From: Acytostelium subglobosum LB1
Taxonomy: Eukaryota > Evosea > Eumycetozoa > Acytosteliales > Acytosteliaceae
NCBI RefSeq assembly: GCF_000787575.1
Contig: NW_012236507.1
Span: 440,253-504,252, forward strand
Reading direction: 5' to 3'
Length of the DNA: 64,000 nucleotides
Part shown: positions 47,783-59,726 of the stretch, piece by piece
How the letters are laid out: each line of letters opens with the position of its first letter
Position numbering within the stretch: the stretch's first letter is position 1
The notes under the pieces: model-generated
Seen by the model: only the letters and a program-made list of their open reading frames with translations
Told to the model about the DNA's origin: nothing
Database searches by the model: none
Position numbers and translations under genes: made by a program

Positions 47783-48661
47783 TCTATAATAACAGAAATA
47801 TTGAACAAGTTAGTCATTGAATTTAATGCGAGGGTATGTCTGTGAGGGTATGTCTGCGAGGGTATGTCCGCGAGGGTATGTTCGCGAGGGGTTGGGTTTG
47901 TTTTTGGTGTGTGAGTGACCGTTACATACCTTGTGCGTGAACTTTCAAATGGATGAAGTAAGGTGAAGAGAAGGATGAGGGATGATGTCGATGCTTGTAA
48001 TATATGTATAGATTATAGAGATAAAATATATAAAAATATACAATCGATAGCTATGATGTTGATAATAATGCTGTCAAAGAATGGTTATAAAATATAAATA
48101 TTATAATTGATAAACAATGTTTACAATACTATTGTTGTGTGTTGACCTACTGTTTTGAACTTTATGAATGAGTGAATGACTCTTTGTACTACTGACGTCT
48201 TGTTTTAGATGATAGTAGAGAGTAGAGTGTAGAGTTGAGACTTCAAGTACGTACCCTTGAAGTAGTAGCAGCAGCAGCAGTTAGTTGAGTTGACAAGGTA
48301 GGTAGTAAGGAGCAAGCAAGCAAGCTCAAAGTCAATGGAAACAGAGAGGTAACAAGAGTTGTGTGTGTGAGAGGAAGGTTTGAGAAAAAAATTTGAATAA
48401 TGTTGAACAAACACAAGTTCACGTACTTCAGCTCATTCCCTCTCACCCACGTGAGTTGTTGTGGTAAACAGAATGTTATTGCGAAGTTCAATCATCACTA
48501 CTATTCTGTCTTTGTATCCTATCTGTATATATGTATATATATATGTATCTGTATCTCTATAACTCTACATGTATACATGTTTGCATGTATATGTCTTTGC
48601 ATTTTCAACATGTTGTTGTTTATAAATCATTGTGTTGTCATAAAACAATCGAATGAATGGT
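47783..48661. other. 5' region of esa1 and 3' region of the RRM gene
   Basis: It contains the probable 5' UTR intron of esa1 (47784-47929), AT-rich sequence (about 48000-48130) and (TATG)n-like tracts near 48520-48600. No further gene seen. Confidence 0.5.
47829..47891. repeat. 14-bp tandem repeat (GAGGGTATGTCTGY)x4
   Basis: Four successive units GAGGGTATGTCTGT/C, GAGGGTATGTCCGC and GAGGGTATGTTCGC, then GAGGGG. It lies inside the probable 5' UTR intron of esa1. The G-runs are 14 nt apart, too far for a standard quadruplex within one unit. Confidence 0.85.
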
Positions 48662-49274
48662 TTAGTTGAGGTCATCCTCGTGGTTGTTGTTACGGTTGTT
48701 ACGGTTGTTGTCGTAGTTGTTCTCTCTTGGCTTATCTGTGTTTATTAATAGTATAGTATTGTATTGTATTGTATAGTTAGTATCATCGATCAATCAAATG
48801 TCTCATGCTCATACATCATCTCAAACTAGTGAGCAGTGAGAGATAGAGTTGAGGGTGGGAGAGTTGAAGGTAGTTACCGTAGGCGATGTTGACGACCAAC
48901 TTTCTTCCCTCGATCTCGTGTTGGGCTTGCAGGGCTCTTTGGAGGGACTCGTTGTTGGCGAAAGTGACGAAACCGAATCCCTTGGAACGGTTGGTGGCAC
49001 GGTCCAACAGGACGATACCGTCAGTGACTGGACCAAACTTTGAGAAATGGTTCTTCAAGGCGACTGTACATATCCAAAGACAAGATCAAAGATACCAAGA
49101 GACCAAGATCGATATGTGAGGAGGCCAGAGAGTCAGTGTCTGGCTGGCGCATTCACTCATTAATGCAATGCGATGCAATGATGATGATGTGTTGTTGGCC
49201 AATCGTCAACTATCAATCTAATTAATACCTTTGCAGACGCTCCATGGAAGACTGGCGACGAATAACTTGTTCAT
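48662..49274 (-). CDS. Small single-RRM RNA-binding protein
   Basis: Three exons: 49274-49229, 49063-48878 and 48735-48662, giving 101 residues with joins CK-V-ALKNHFSKFG and IAY-D-KPRENNYD. One RNA recognition motif fills residues 1-77. It has RNP2 (KLFVASLPW), RNP1 (RSKGFGFVTF) and the strand GRKLVVNIAYG. The tail is Asn/Arg-rich (DNNRNNRNNNHEDDLN). It resembles small glycine-rich-type RNA-binding proteins, with the usual Gly tail replaced by Asn/Arg. It probably binds RNA in splicing or stability control; the target is unknown. Confidence 0.85.
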
Positions 49275-49482
49275 TGTGTGAATGTATATAGTATATATAA
49301 GTATGTATTATCTGTATTTTACAGTTTGTTATTAGTGATGAAGTTTGAGCACAAACAATCAATCGGGTCTAGACGAGTCCACACCACACACAATCAAGCT
49401 CGTTCAGAAAAAAAAAAACCGACACATCCGAGTCGATTTGCTAAATGCCCATGTCCATGTTTTAATGAGTTGGCAACACTAG

Positions 49483-52215
49483 TTAATGTTGAGGAGATGG
49501 TGATGGCAAAGGGATAAGATGTTGTGCTGATACGGAAGAAGGAGTGGCGATATCTCTTGGACGCGACTTGCGCTCCATCACCCAGATCACGTCAATGCCT
49601 TTTGGCTGATGGCCACCTTTGAACTCTTTGACCATTTCAAAGCCAAGCTTCATAAAGAAAGGAATGGAACGTTGTTTCAATACGATGGCCTTGCAACTGC
49701 GATTGGAAAAGTCACACCATTCCAATACTGGCGCCAACATATATCGACCTATTCCTTTGGATCGCGACTCCTTCCTCACGCCACAATAAGCCAAATGATA
49801 TTGATTGCCATCACCATGTACCTTCTCCATCGCTCGATCAATCGCATCCATCAAGTCCTTAATCCTCTTTGAGTTCTTCAATCCCAACTTTGGTAATAGT
49901 GACAGGACATTGACGATCATCTTTGGGAAAGGGAAAGTGTTAGGGTATGACTCGAGGTTTGTGTACACCATGCTCAAACACTTACAGTTCCATAAGGTAC
50001 ACGCTTCTTACTGTCTGGTGATATCCAACATGCTACTCCATGTAATATATTATCCGAGTTGTAGTATCCCTATATTTGATTGATTGATCAAATGTTTGAT
50101 TGAGTGAGTGAGCGGAACTATTCCAATCAATAAATCAATCAATTATACATACCCAAAGTAAGAATCGCTCGCTATACATTATTCTAAGAGCTGACTCAAA
50201 GAATAGCTTCCTGATCTCGTATCCACGATCAACGACATCGTTGTCATTGTCATCTGTGATGTCTTGATCCATAAAGTCCAATGTGATTATATCTTCATCT
50301 GATTGATTGAGTGATCCTCCTCCACCTCCAACTCCAGCATTATCTTGATTTGACTTCTTCCTCTTTATCCATGAGAATCTAGGGTCTTGACTATAGGCCT
50401 CTGCTAATATTGCGGCTGCATCAGACAGTTCACTCTTGTCCAACTGTTTCCTGAAGCCACCTTGTGGCGACACTGAATATGTTGACACCACACCAGATGC
50501 TGGTGAAGTATCCAACAATATCGCACTATCTTGTGGTATATACTGTTTCTTAAATTGATCAAACAACTTATTCTGTAATATCAAATCTATCGATGGTCTA
50601 GCATCCGGGTTCATATCCAGCATCCTCAATACCAAGTCTGCAAGTTCTTGATGTTCCTAAGTATGATTGATGTGAGTTGACATGGTTTAGTGACGCCAGG
50701 TTGTCGACTGAGTGGCAGTCATACTTACATTGGGGAATTCTCTTTTGAACACATTGGAGTCGAATGTTCCAGCGATCAACTCTTCAGCTATACATCGTTT
50801 GGTGAGAGGTAGCAAATGGAAGGTTGTCATCTCATATAATATACATCCCAACGAGAATATATCGGCGGGTCGGCAGTATGGCTGATTATTAAGGACCTCT
50901 GGAGATGAATAATAATATGTTCCAGCGATGCCTTTGATGTTGTTGTCGAATCTGGTGGCCAGTCCAAAGTCACCAATCTTGATCTCATAATCCGAGAGGA
51001 ATATGTTCTCAGACTTGAGATCCCTGTGGATGAAGTGAGAGTTGTGTATCGAACTGACGGCCAAACATAACTGATATATCCATTTATACAATAACTATGA
51101 TTGATTGAATGATCGAATGAATGAGTGAGTATGATTAATTGATTGATTGATATGGAGGTCGGACCAAACATACATTTGATGGGATCAATACGCGAAGAGT
51201 GTGATCCATGTCGAGTTTGGAGGGAGTGCCAGGCGCTGACTTGAGTTGATCAATCATTGAATGTGATGATGACTCTTTGGTCAGAGGCTTGGGCGGCGCA
51301 CGCACTTTCTTGGAGTGCCTGAACCAACTTGTTCGATTGGCCTTGTTGTTGTTGTTGTGATTGTGGACGGATAGTGAGCTGCTTGGTTGTTGTGCCATCC
51401 CCATGGCCATCGCCTCAAGTTGATATTGTTGTTGTTGTTGTTGTACATGTTGTTGGAGCACTTGTGAATCGAATGATAATTGCTTCCTGTGTTGCTTATG
51501 TGCAGGTCTGTTGCCATGCTGCGATGCAGTGTGGAGGTCTTTCTGTCGTCTTTGATGTCTTGATCATTGGTGCTAGTGCCCCTGTGTGATTATGTGGCGC
51601 AGACACACATGTGATCTCCAGTGGTGGCGGCGAAGTGTATGCCGACATCATCGATGCTGATGATGTTGAGGTCGATGTTGTGGTCGTGGTCGTGGCAGTC
51701 TTGTATGAATATGTCGTGTCGTCTGACGATGATCCATCAAGTCCACTACCACCACCAACTGATAACAATGTGGACATTGGACTGTAACTAACTGATTGTC
51801 TCTCAGTCTGTGGTGGACTTGATGGCACTGAGCTGCCTTCACCCATTCCACTTTCAATCAATATCATATTGATCATGAACTCCATCAAATCGCCACCATC
51901 ACAATACTCCATCACTATACACAAACTATTCTGTGTTCCATTCTTCTCCATGAACACCTCCTCAATCTTTACAATGTTTCCATGTTGTATCTTTGCCATT
52001 GACATTGCCTATTGATGGTCCATCAGTTAGTATTTCGATCAAACATGGACCATCTTTGGATTACCTACCTCATTGAGACCTTCATTGGCTTGATCCAAGT
52101 TGGTGTATATTCTCTGTTTGATTACATAGAGTCCATCACTATCGTGTTTCCTGACTAGTATTGCCTTGGCTTCGCTGCCGACTCCAATGACTCTAACTTG
52201 ATGATACTTGTTCAT
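49483..52215 (-). CDS. Protein kinase fused to GNAT acetyltransferase
   Basis: Probably seven exons: 52215-52069, 52008-51607, 51518-51174, 51094-50729, 50656-50153, 50069-49986 and 49920-49483, giving about 761 residues. All junctions are in phase 0. The exon 2/3 border is the least certain because its donor GTGTCT is weak. Kinase motifs: G-loop GVGSEAKA, Lys in YVIKQRI, MEYCDGGDL, HRDLKSENIFL, DFGLATRF, GTYYYSSPEVL and DIFSLGCILYEM, closest to NEK-type kinases and apparently active. About 200 low-complexity residues (Thr/Ser/Gln/Asn) split helices D and E. In exon 5 the kinase end (MLDMNPDARPSIDLIL) runs through a short linker into LSDAAAILAEAYSQDPRFSWI, the start of a GNAT domain. That domain continues with GVACWISPD, then YCGVRKESRSKGIGRYML (acetyl-CoA loop) and FFMKLGFEMVKEF. 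Both domains lie in one exon, so the fusion is not a mis-join. Confidence 0.8.
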
Positions 52216-54424
52216 TCTCTTTGATAATGTTTAGTCATGTGATTGATTGAATGATTGAGAATGAATGAATGCATGATTGATTCAAACAATCATCATCATT
52301 GCTTTGGAGGTTTGGAACACCAACAACTACAACAAAACCATCAACCATTTGGGAGTCTCTTAAGATTGTCGCAGTCACTCTCTCTTTATCATCATGTGAT
52401 CATCTGAAACAGCCCTGCACAGTGTAGCATCGATTCAAACAATCACCCACAACAACCCCATTTTCACCATCATAGTGCCTGTTCACTTTCAAAGATGGTT
52501 GGACCCAACCAACCGCTCCATTCATTGGGGTCAGAGAGGAAGGTATGTTTGAATGATTGATTGATTGAGTAAGAACCAATATTATTATTATTCCCAAAAT
52601 ATTAATATCATAGATACTTGAAAGTAAGTAAATGATGATCATTTGCAAAGACTAATCTTGTTTNCATCCTTATTATTACATCATCAAATTGATAATGGAT
52701 TAAGTTGATGATAGTTTGATCGTTCAATGGGTTCTTAGGCGATGTGAATAAATCGACCCGGGTCATTATATTGTCAATGATACTAATTGAATAATCCATT
52801 AGAGGTCATCCATTATTTGAATAGAGATAAATATAACCGATACTATACTTGGTCAAATGATCAATTGTAAATACACCTGGTATGGTCGAGTCGGGTACTA
52901 ACAAAGGAAGGAACTATTGTTTGATTAGTAAAGCAATGAATGTGAGTGTGAGTGTTCTGCCCCAACAACAACCCCTACCACAAATTGATCAATTTTGATG
53001 GTGGAGTCAGCAGAGTGGTGTGTTTAAAGTATGTGTGGCCTTGAGTGATCAAGTGATTGGATAGAGGTATCCATCTATGTGTTATAGTACATATTGATTG
53101 AATATATCCATAATACGCAGGTTTTCCAAAGGTGAATTGATCAATCGCATCCTTCCATCCATAATAAAGGTGGTGAGGGAAGGGAATTATGTGTACAGAA
53201 TTATTTAACCGAATTCCTAACACATCATGTAATTGTTGACATTGATTGGAGGGGAAGTGTTGATGGCCAGTCGGTCAAGGATGGAAGTATATATGTATGA
53301 GTGTGTGTGAGTGTGTGACTGGCAAGCCACTTCCATCCCCATCCATCAATCAATTTGTGACAATGACTGGATCTTGAGGGTAATCAATCTAATACTCACA
53401 CGTGATGTGATCATTGTTAATGACTTCCCTCAATCTTAATCAATTATGTTATAACATATAATCAATCAATCAATCACAACAAGATATTTCAATCAATCAA
53501 TCAATCAATCAATCACAGTCCTGTCCAGTCCACACATCTCCACAACAACCAACAACCACAACATCAATTAAAGGGAGCAATCAACAAAGTGCCACCTCTG
53601 CGGTGCAACCGGCAATATTATATATTTATATCACATATTCATATTTATAAATATACATACCTCAACCTCAAACTCATCATCAATCAACCATCATACCATC
53701 ATCAACAATCAACAATCATCGCTCGAGCGAATAATTGAATTGAAGGGATATTAGTAATTTGTAACTTATCCAACCATTATTCAAACATCCATACACAGAA
53801 AGATATACATCACTTCAATCAACTATTATTAGTATATCATTTATTCATTCATACATCAATCTATTAATCAAGTTCAGTCCAGTCCAGTCAAGTCTATCAC
53901 ACACACTCACACACATACATTGGTCCACTTATCATATGACATTGACACTGTCTTTATAACCGTCTGATCGTTAGGTATGTAAATATTTAAATATTCCAAC
54001 GCTCACACAACATAACGGATCATCAAAGTGAGATGTAGACTGACCATTCATGGCAGATGTTTCATCCGCGGTTGTGATTGATTGATGTTCCACATAGGAT
54101 ATCCACTCACTCACCAACACTAAAATAAACACTTAATTAATTCCAAGCCAATCCAGACGATCTCCGATCAAGACAAGCCCCCCCCACTCACTCACTTCCA
54201 ATTAATCACTACCTTGATCTAAAGCAAACATAATAGGTCGACCCATTAGTTGTCTCACCATCACTCAATCATTCAATCTCTCAATCACTCAATCAATCTC
54301 CTTAACTCTAAATTCGACCCATAACAACATAGTTTATCAATCTTTAATTATCCCAATAATATCAGAAATCGCCAGTTCCAACCTAGACTCAATCCAGGAT
54401 CACTCAATCAATAATCTTTAAATC
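52216..54424. other. Intergenic region, 2.2 kb
   Basis: Divergent promoter region between the kinase-GNAT gene and the LRR gene, the longest gene-free stretch here. It holds one ambiguous base (52664) and repeated TCAA tetramers (about 53460-53515 and 54260-54300). There is a C-run at about 54179-54186 and long AT-rich tracts. No gene, tRNA or snRNA seen. Confidence 0.55.
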
Positions 54425-56917
54425 ATGTCCTTATCACCATCAAGACGCTCAGCACAGTTCTACAAGGACTTTTGTGCCAAGTACTTATGTTTGAACACAC
54501 TGACGATCAGACTGGCAACACCAGGTGAACTGGTGTCAGTGTCCGAGGCACTCAAACAACCACATTCAATATTAAGCCTCAATCTAAGTTATAACAAATC
54601 AATCAAAGATCTGGAAGCTTGGATATCTTTTGGCTTCGCGATGAAGTCCGTCGGCCAGACAATCACACAACTCGACCTCAATCACAATGGACTGGGCAGT
54701 GAAGGCCTGGCACCAATCATATCCGATGTCATTCGCTCCAATCGCAGCATCACCCACTTGAACCTCAGCCACAACTGCCTTGACTTGGACGAGAATAACT
54801 CGATATTGGACGCACTACAGGCCAATCAGACCATCACATATCTCGACCTATCATACAACGAGTACCAATGCTCGGGCGATGTGTCCAAGTTGCTGTGCAA
54901 CTACCTGTCCAAGTCCAAAACCATCCAGACTCTCAACTTTGGTTACAACAGCGCCAAGCATCCACTGACAGGTCTGCCGCAGGCCATAACCGATCATCCA
55001 AGTCTGCGATCACTCGATCTCTCCAACATGGCCATTGCCGAAAGTGATGGCGGGGCGCTGCTCCGGATGCTCACGCAGTCCAAAATGATCGAATCAATTC
55101 TGCTGCATCAGTGCCGCATGGCAAAGTCGCGCGACGCCGAGTCGTACGGCGAGTGCATCATACAAGGACTGGCGCTACGCTACAGGGAGCTCGACATTAT
55201 GGAGGAAGCGAGCAAGGGTGGTCTGAGCGAGGACGACGAGCTGACCAAGTTGATCACAATATTCTCCAAGGGCTCATCAGGAAATGGCGCCAATCATGAT
55301 CCAACTATCACAGTATCACCTCGCTCGCGACCGATAATATTGGAGCACCTGGACATCAGTGGCGTCAAGTTTGGCGCCGTGGGATTTGGCGCATTCCTCG
55401 ACATACTGGCGCGCAACCAAGAGTTAGCTACACTGGACCTGAGCGGATGCCAGTTGAATGAGCGCAATGCCGAGGACTTGGCCAAGTTCATGGCCGTGAA
55501 CCAATCGATCGAGCACCTGAATGTCAGCAACAACGACTTTTTTGAGAAGAGCACGAGCATTGGCGAGGCATTGATTAACAACAGCGCGCTGACCAGTCTC
55601 AACCTCGCCAACACCAAGGCATCCAACCTGATCGGCAAAGTGATGGCCAAGTCCTTGAACTTCAACCATAGTCTCAAAGTCCTGGACCTGTCACACACCA
55701 AGCTTGGCCACAGTGGCATCCTGGACTTTGTCGCGGGTCTTGGCAACAATCGCATAACCCTCGAGTCGTTGTCGCTCAATGACACTTGTCTCCAAGACCG
55801 TGGCGCCCAGCATCTGGCCGATGCGCTGGCAAGCAATGTGACTCTGAAGCAGCTCTACTTGAACACGAATGGCATTGGCAAGGATGGCTGCACGGCGCTG
55901 GCCAAGGCGTTGAAGCGCAACAGCACTCTCCGTCTGTTACACATTGGCTACAACGCAATCGGACACAAGGGACTCAAGGCGCTGGCCAAGTGCCTCAAGT
56001 GGAACCGCGCGCTGCAGGAGCTGTCCGTGCGCAGCAACGCCATCCCAGAGAAGGGTGCACTATACCTGGTAGAGCACGTCAAGCTCAACACATCGCTCGA
56101 GGTGCTGAACCTGCGCGACAACCAGCTCGGCGTCAAGGGTGGCGCGCACGTGCTCAAGCTGCTGACGCTCAATGAGTTCCTGATCAACGTGGACGTGTCC
56201 AACAACCAAATAGATCGCGACATTGTCCACAGGATCATACTGTACATTCGTCGCAACCAGTACATCACGTCGATGAACATCAGCCAGACAGAGATCGCAT
56301 CGATGCCATATAGTCCGCGCTTCATGGCCTCGTCATCCAGCTGTATGTTGTCCGACTGCTACAACGATGACAGAGAGCAGCTGCTACACCAAGAGCTGGG
56401 CGCCAAGTCATGCTTCACACTTCTCTCGCCAACGTCGTCATCCTTCTCTTTGCAGTATGTTGCCTCGTCTGCCTCGGCTTCCGCGACTGAGACATCCAGC
56501 GATTCCAACGTGCATCCACTATCCATCGCGTCTTCGTTCAGCAGCAGTTCATCGTCATCCTCTTCATCTTGTTCTTCACCATCACCATCAAGCGGGACAT
56601 TGGCACCATTTGCAGCGGCAGCGTCTTCGTCAACAACTCCAGCATCTCCAGCTGCTGCCACCAAGACATTGTCGGCGACTACGGCGTCAACTCCAGCGAC
56701 TCCGACATCAGCAACACCAGTATGCACACCAACAAAGCCAGTTAGAATTGGATTGTCGGCCATGAACATACCACCGCCTCCACCAACACCGCAGCAGAGT
56801 GTTACAAAGACATCTATATCACCAATTCAACTGTCAGCCTCTTGTGCACGTGATGGTTACAAGATGGGAGGAGGAGTCAGTCAACAAACAGCTCTATACG
56901 GTGCATTAACACAATAA
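54425..56917 (+). CDS. Leucine-rich-repeat protein (ribonuclease-inhibitor type)
   Basis: 830 residues, one exon. Residues about 45-620 are a long array of 28-29-residue LRRs of ribonuclease-inhibitor type. Examples: ITQLDLNHNGLGSEGLAPII, SITHLNLSHNCLDLDENNSI, LKQLYLNTNGIGKDGCTALA and LEVLNLRDNQLGVKGGAHVL. The last 200 residues are Ser/Ala/Thr/Pro-rich low complexity. No NACHT, kinase or F-box motif is present, so it is an LRR-only scaffold. Such repeats bind proteins, as in RanGAP or NLRC3-like proteins; the partner is unknown. A 2.2-kb upstream region may hold extensive control sequence. Confidence 0.82.
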   Translation: MSLSPSRRSAQFYKDFCAKYLCLNTLTIRLATPGELVSVSEALKQPHSILSLNLSYNKSIKDLEAWISFGFAMKSVGQTITQLDLNHNGLGSEGLAPIISDVIRSNRSITHLNLSHNCLDLDENNSILDALQANQTITYLDLSYNEYQCSGDVSKLLCNYLSKSKTIQTLNFGYNSAKHPLTGLPQAITDHPSLRSLDLSNMAIAESDGGALLRMLTQSKMIESILLHQCRMAKSRDAESYGECIIQGLALRYRELDIMEEASKGGLSEDDELTKLITIFSKGSSGNGANHDPTITVSPRSRPIILEHLDISGVKFGAVGFGAFLDILARNQELATLDLSGCQLNERNAEDLAKFMAVNQSIEHLNVSNNDFFEKSTSIGEALINNSALTSLNLANTKASNLIGKVMAKSLNFNHSLKVLDLSHTKLGHSGILDFVAGLGNNRITLESLSLNDTCLQDRGAQHLADALASNVTLKQLYLNTNGIGKDGCTALAKALKRNSTLRLLHIGYNAIGHKGLKALAKCLKWNRALQELSVRSNAIPEKGALYLVEHVKLNTSLEVLNLRDNQLGVKGGAHVLKLLTLNEFLINVDVSNNQIDRDIVHRIILYIRRNQYITSMNISQTEIASMPYSPRFMASSSSCMLSDCYNDDREQLLHQELGAKSCFTLLSPTSSSFSLQYVASSASASATETSSDSNVHPLSIASSFSSSSSSSSSSCSSPSPSSGTLAPFAAAASSSTTPASPAAATKTLSATTASTPATPTSATPVCTPTKPVRIGLSAMNIPPPPPTPQQSVTKTSISPIQLSASCARDGYKMGGGVSQQTALYGALTQ

Positions 56918-57155
56918 ACATTGATGATATATTATCTCTATCTCTATCTACAAGTAATATGTTTGTTTGGGTGAATGGAAGAATGAAGTTAACTTGTTGA
57001 GATATTTGGGACTTTTCGAAATTTCCATTCGGGAACTTTGGTGTTTGTGTTCTCGATCGTCAAACACCCTTCACCTCTTTGATCATCATTCATTACTTCC
57101 TTGACTTGTACTACTTACTAGTTATAAGTATACATCATACTACATACCAGGTACA

Positions 57156-59564
57156 ATGAACAGTCTCATTGGCAACACAACTCGATCGTTGTTAAAGGTT
57201 AGTGTTGATTGATGCTAACTTCAACTTCAATTTCAATGAATGAATGAACAGACTTAATAACAAAACACTTTGACATACTATAGCGATCACTTCACTTGCA
57301 TGGTAATAGAAGTTACTTGACTTCTAGTAAGCCACTATGCACAAAGGTTCCACTCCCTGAGGATTGGGTCAAGTTGTCAAAGAAGGAGATCAAGCATGAT
57401 GACCCTGCTGGTAAACTTACATTCTTGTCACCAGAGGTATGATATCATCAATCAATCAATCAACATACTATCAATCACTGACACGGATCCGATCAAATGC
57501 ATGTATGAATAGGGTATCGAGATCAAACCATTATATATGCAAGCTGATGCAAAGGGAGTGGCTGATGAGATACCAGGCAAGTTCCCATTCACTCGTGGAC
57601 CTTATGCGACAATGTATGCCAATCGTCCTTGGACCATTAGACAGTATGCTGGTTTCTCGACGGCTGAGGAGTCGAACAAGTTCTACAAGAAGAACATGGC
57701 GGCTGGACAGAAGGGTCTTTCAGTGGCCTTTGATCTGGCCACGCACAGAGGCTACGACTCGGATCACCCTCGTGTCGTCGGTGATGTGGGTATGGCCGGT
57801 GTAGCCATCGACTCTGTCGAGGACATGAAGATCCTGTTCGACAGCATCCCCCTGAAGGACGTCTCTGTGTCCATGACCATGAACGGCGCCGTGCTGCCAG
57901 TGCTGGCAATGTACGTCGTTGCTGGTGAGGAGCAGGGCGCTCTGCAGGCACAGCTCAGTGGCACCATCCAGAACGACATTCTCAAGGAGTTCATGGTGAG
58001 GAACACATTCATCTACGGACCTGAGGCGTCGATGCGCATCGTCTCGGACATTATGGCCTACACCTCGAGAAACATGCCAAAGTACAACTCAATCTCCATC
58101 TCTGGCTATCACATGCAAGAGGCTGGCGCCGACACTTCGCTCGAGCTGGGCTTCACCCTGGCCGACGGCCTTGAGTACGTGCGTTGTGGAGTGCAGAGTG
58201 GCGTGACTGTCGATGAGATTGCACCACGTTTCTCCTTCTTCTTTGGCATTGGCATGAACTTCTACATGGAGATCGCCAAGCTTAGAGCGGCCCGTCGTCT
58301 CTGGTCCAAGTTGGTCAAGGCCAAGTTTGCACCAAAGGACGAGAAGTCCTTGATGCTGCGCACTCATTGCCAGACCTCTGGTTGGTCTCTGACCGAGCAG
58401 GATCCATACAACAACGTCGTGAGAACCACTGTCGAGGCCATGGCTGCCGTGCTCGGTGGCACACAAAGTCTGCACACCAATGCCCTCGATGAGGCTATCG
58501 GTCTGCCAACAGAGTTCAGTGCTAGAGTGGCCAGAAACACACAGCTCATCCTGCAAGAGGAGACTGGTATCCCCAACATCATTGACCCATGGGGAGGCTC
58601 ATACGCCATGGAGGCGCTGACCAACGAGCTTGAAGCCCGTGCCCAGCAGATCGTGGACGAAGTCGAAGCGATGGGCGGTATGTCCAAGGCCGTGGCTGAG
58701 GGTATGCCCAAGCGTAGAATCGAAGAGTCGGCTGCTGGTCGCCAGGCTCGTATCGACTCGGGCAAGGAGACAATCGTCGGAGTCAACAAGTACAGACTAA
58801 AGAATGAGGACCCAATCGATATTTTGGCCATCGATAACAAGACTGTCAGACAGTCACAGATCGACAGACTCGAGAAGATCAAGGCCACACGTGACAGTGC
58901 TGCCGCCAAGCAAGCTCTGGCCGATCTCACAGATGCCGCCAAGAACAAGACTGGCAACCTCCTCGATCTGGCCATCAAGGCCGCACGTCTGAGATGCACA
59001 GTCGGAGAGATCAGTGACGCCCTCGAGCTGGTCTATGGCCGCTACAAGCCCACCCACTCGCTGGCCAGCGGTGCCTACAAGACCAACTACGGCAAGGTCA
59101 ACGAGATTGACAATGTGCTGGCAGAGGTCAAGCGCTTCAACGAGAAGCACGGACGTCCACCCAGAATCCTGGTGGCCAAGATGGGCCAGGACGGCCACGA
59201 CCGTGGCGCCAAGGTTATTGCCTCGGGCTTCTCTGATCTGGGATTCGACTGTGATGTCGGTCCTTTGTTCTCCACCGCCAGCGAGGTCGCACGTCAGGCC
59301 ATCGATGCTGATGTGCACGTCGTTGGAATCAGTTCGCAGGCTGCAGGACACAAGACACTGGTGCCAGAGTTGGTCGGCGAGCTCAAGAAGATGAACGCCT
59401 CCCATATCTCTGTTGTGTGCGGTGGTGTCATCCCCTTCCAGGACTACGACTTCCTGTACAAGGCCGGCGTTGTTGCCATCTTTGGTCCAGGCACCAAGGT
59501 CACTGATGCCGCAATCACTGTTATCAAGTCAATCGATGAAAGCTTGGCCAAGCAACAACAGTAA
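57156..59564 (+). CDS. Methylmalonyl-CoA mutase, mitochondrial
   Basis: Three exons: 57156-57197, 57284-57436 and 57513-59564, giving 748 residues, close to the human 750. The joins [13 protein letters not shown] and [12 protein letters not shown] keep the frame. The leader [20 protein letters not shown] is a mitochondrial presequence. The substrate domain shows [18 protein letters not shown], then [11 protein letters not shown], and [13 protein letters not shown]. The C-terminal cobalamin domain has the base-off motif [16 protein letters not shown] (about residues 622-637) with the cobalt-binding His. The enzyme converts (R)-methylmalonyl-CoA to succinyl-CoA with adenosylcobalamin, the end of propionate catabolism. 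It implies that the amoeba takes B12 from its bacterial food. Confidence 0.96.
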
Positions 59565-59609
59565 TAACAATGTCAAGACAACAATACTATATTATAATAA
59601 ACTAAGAAC

Positions 59610-59652
59610 GACCCTTAACCTTACCAATCCTTGCCCTTGCCCTTACCCTTTG
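59610..59652. repeat. CCCTTA/CCCTTG tract between convergent genes
   Basis: Degenerate hexamers (CCCTTAACCTTACC ... CCTTGCCCTTGCCCTTACCC) 46 bases after the mutase stop codon and 75 bases from the stop of the convergent kinase gene. Same hexamers as at 13205-13264. Confidence 0.7.
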
Positions 59653-59726
59653 AGGGACAAGTAAAGACTTTAAATCTAAATATGTTTTATTGACAGCGTT
59701 GATGATTGAATGAAGGAAGGGAGGGC

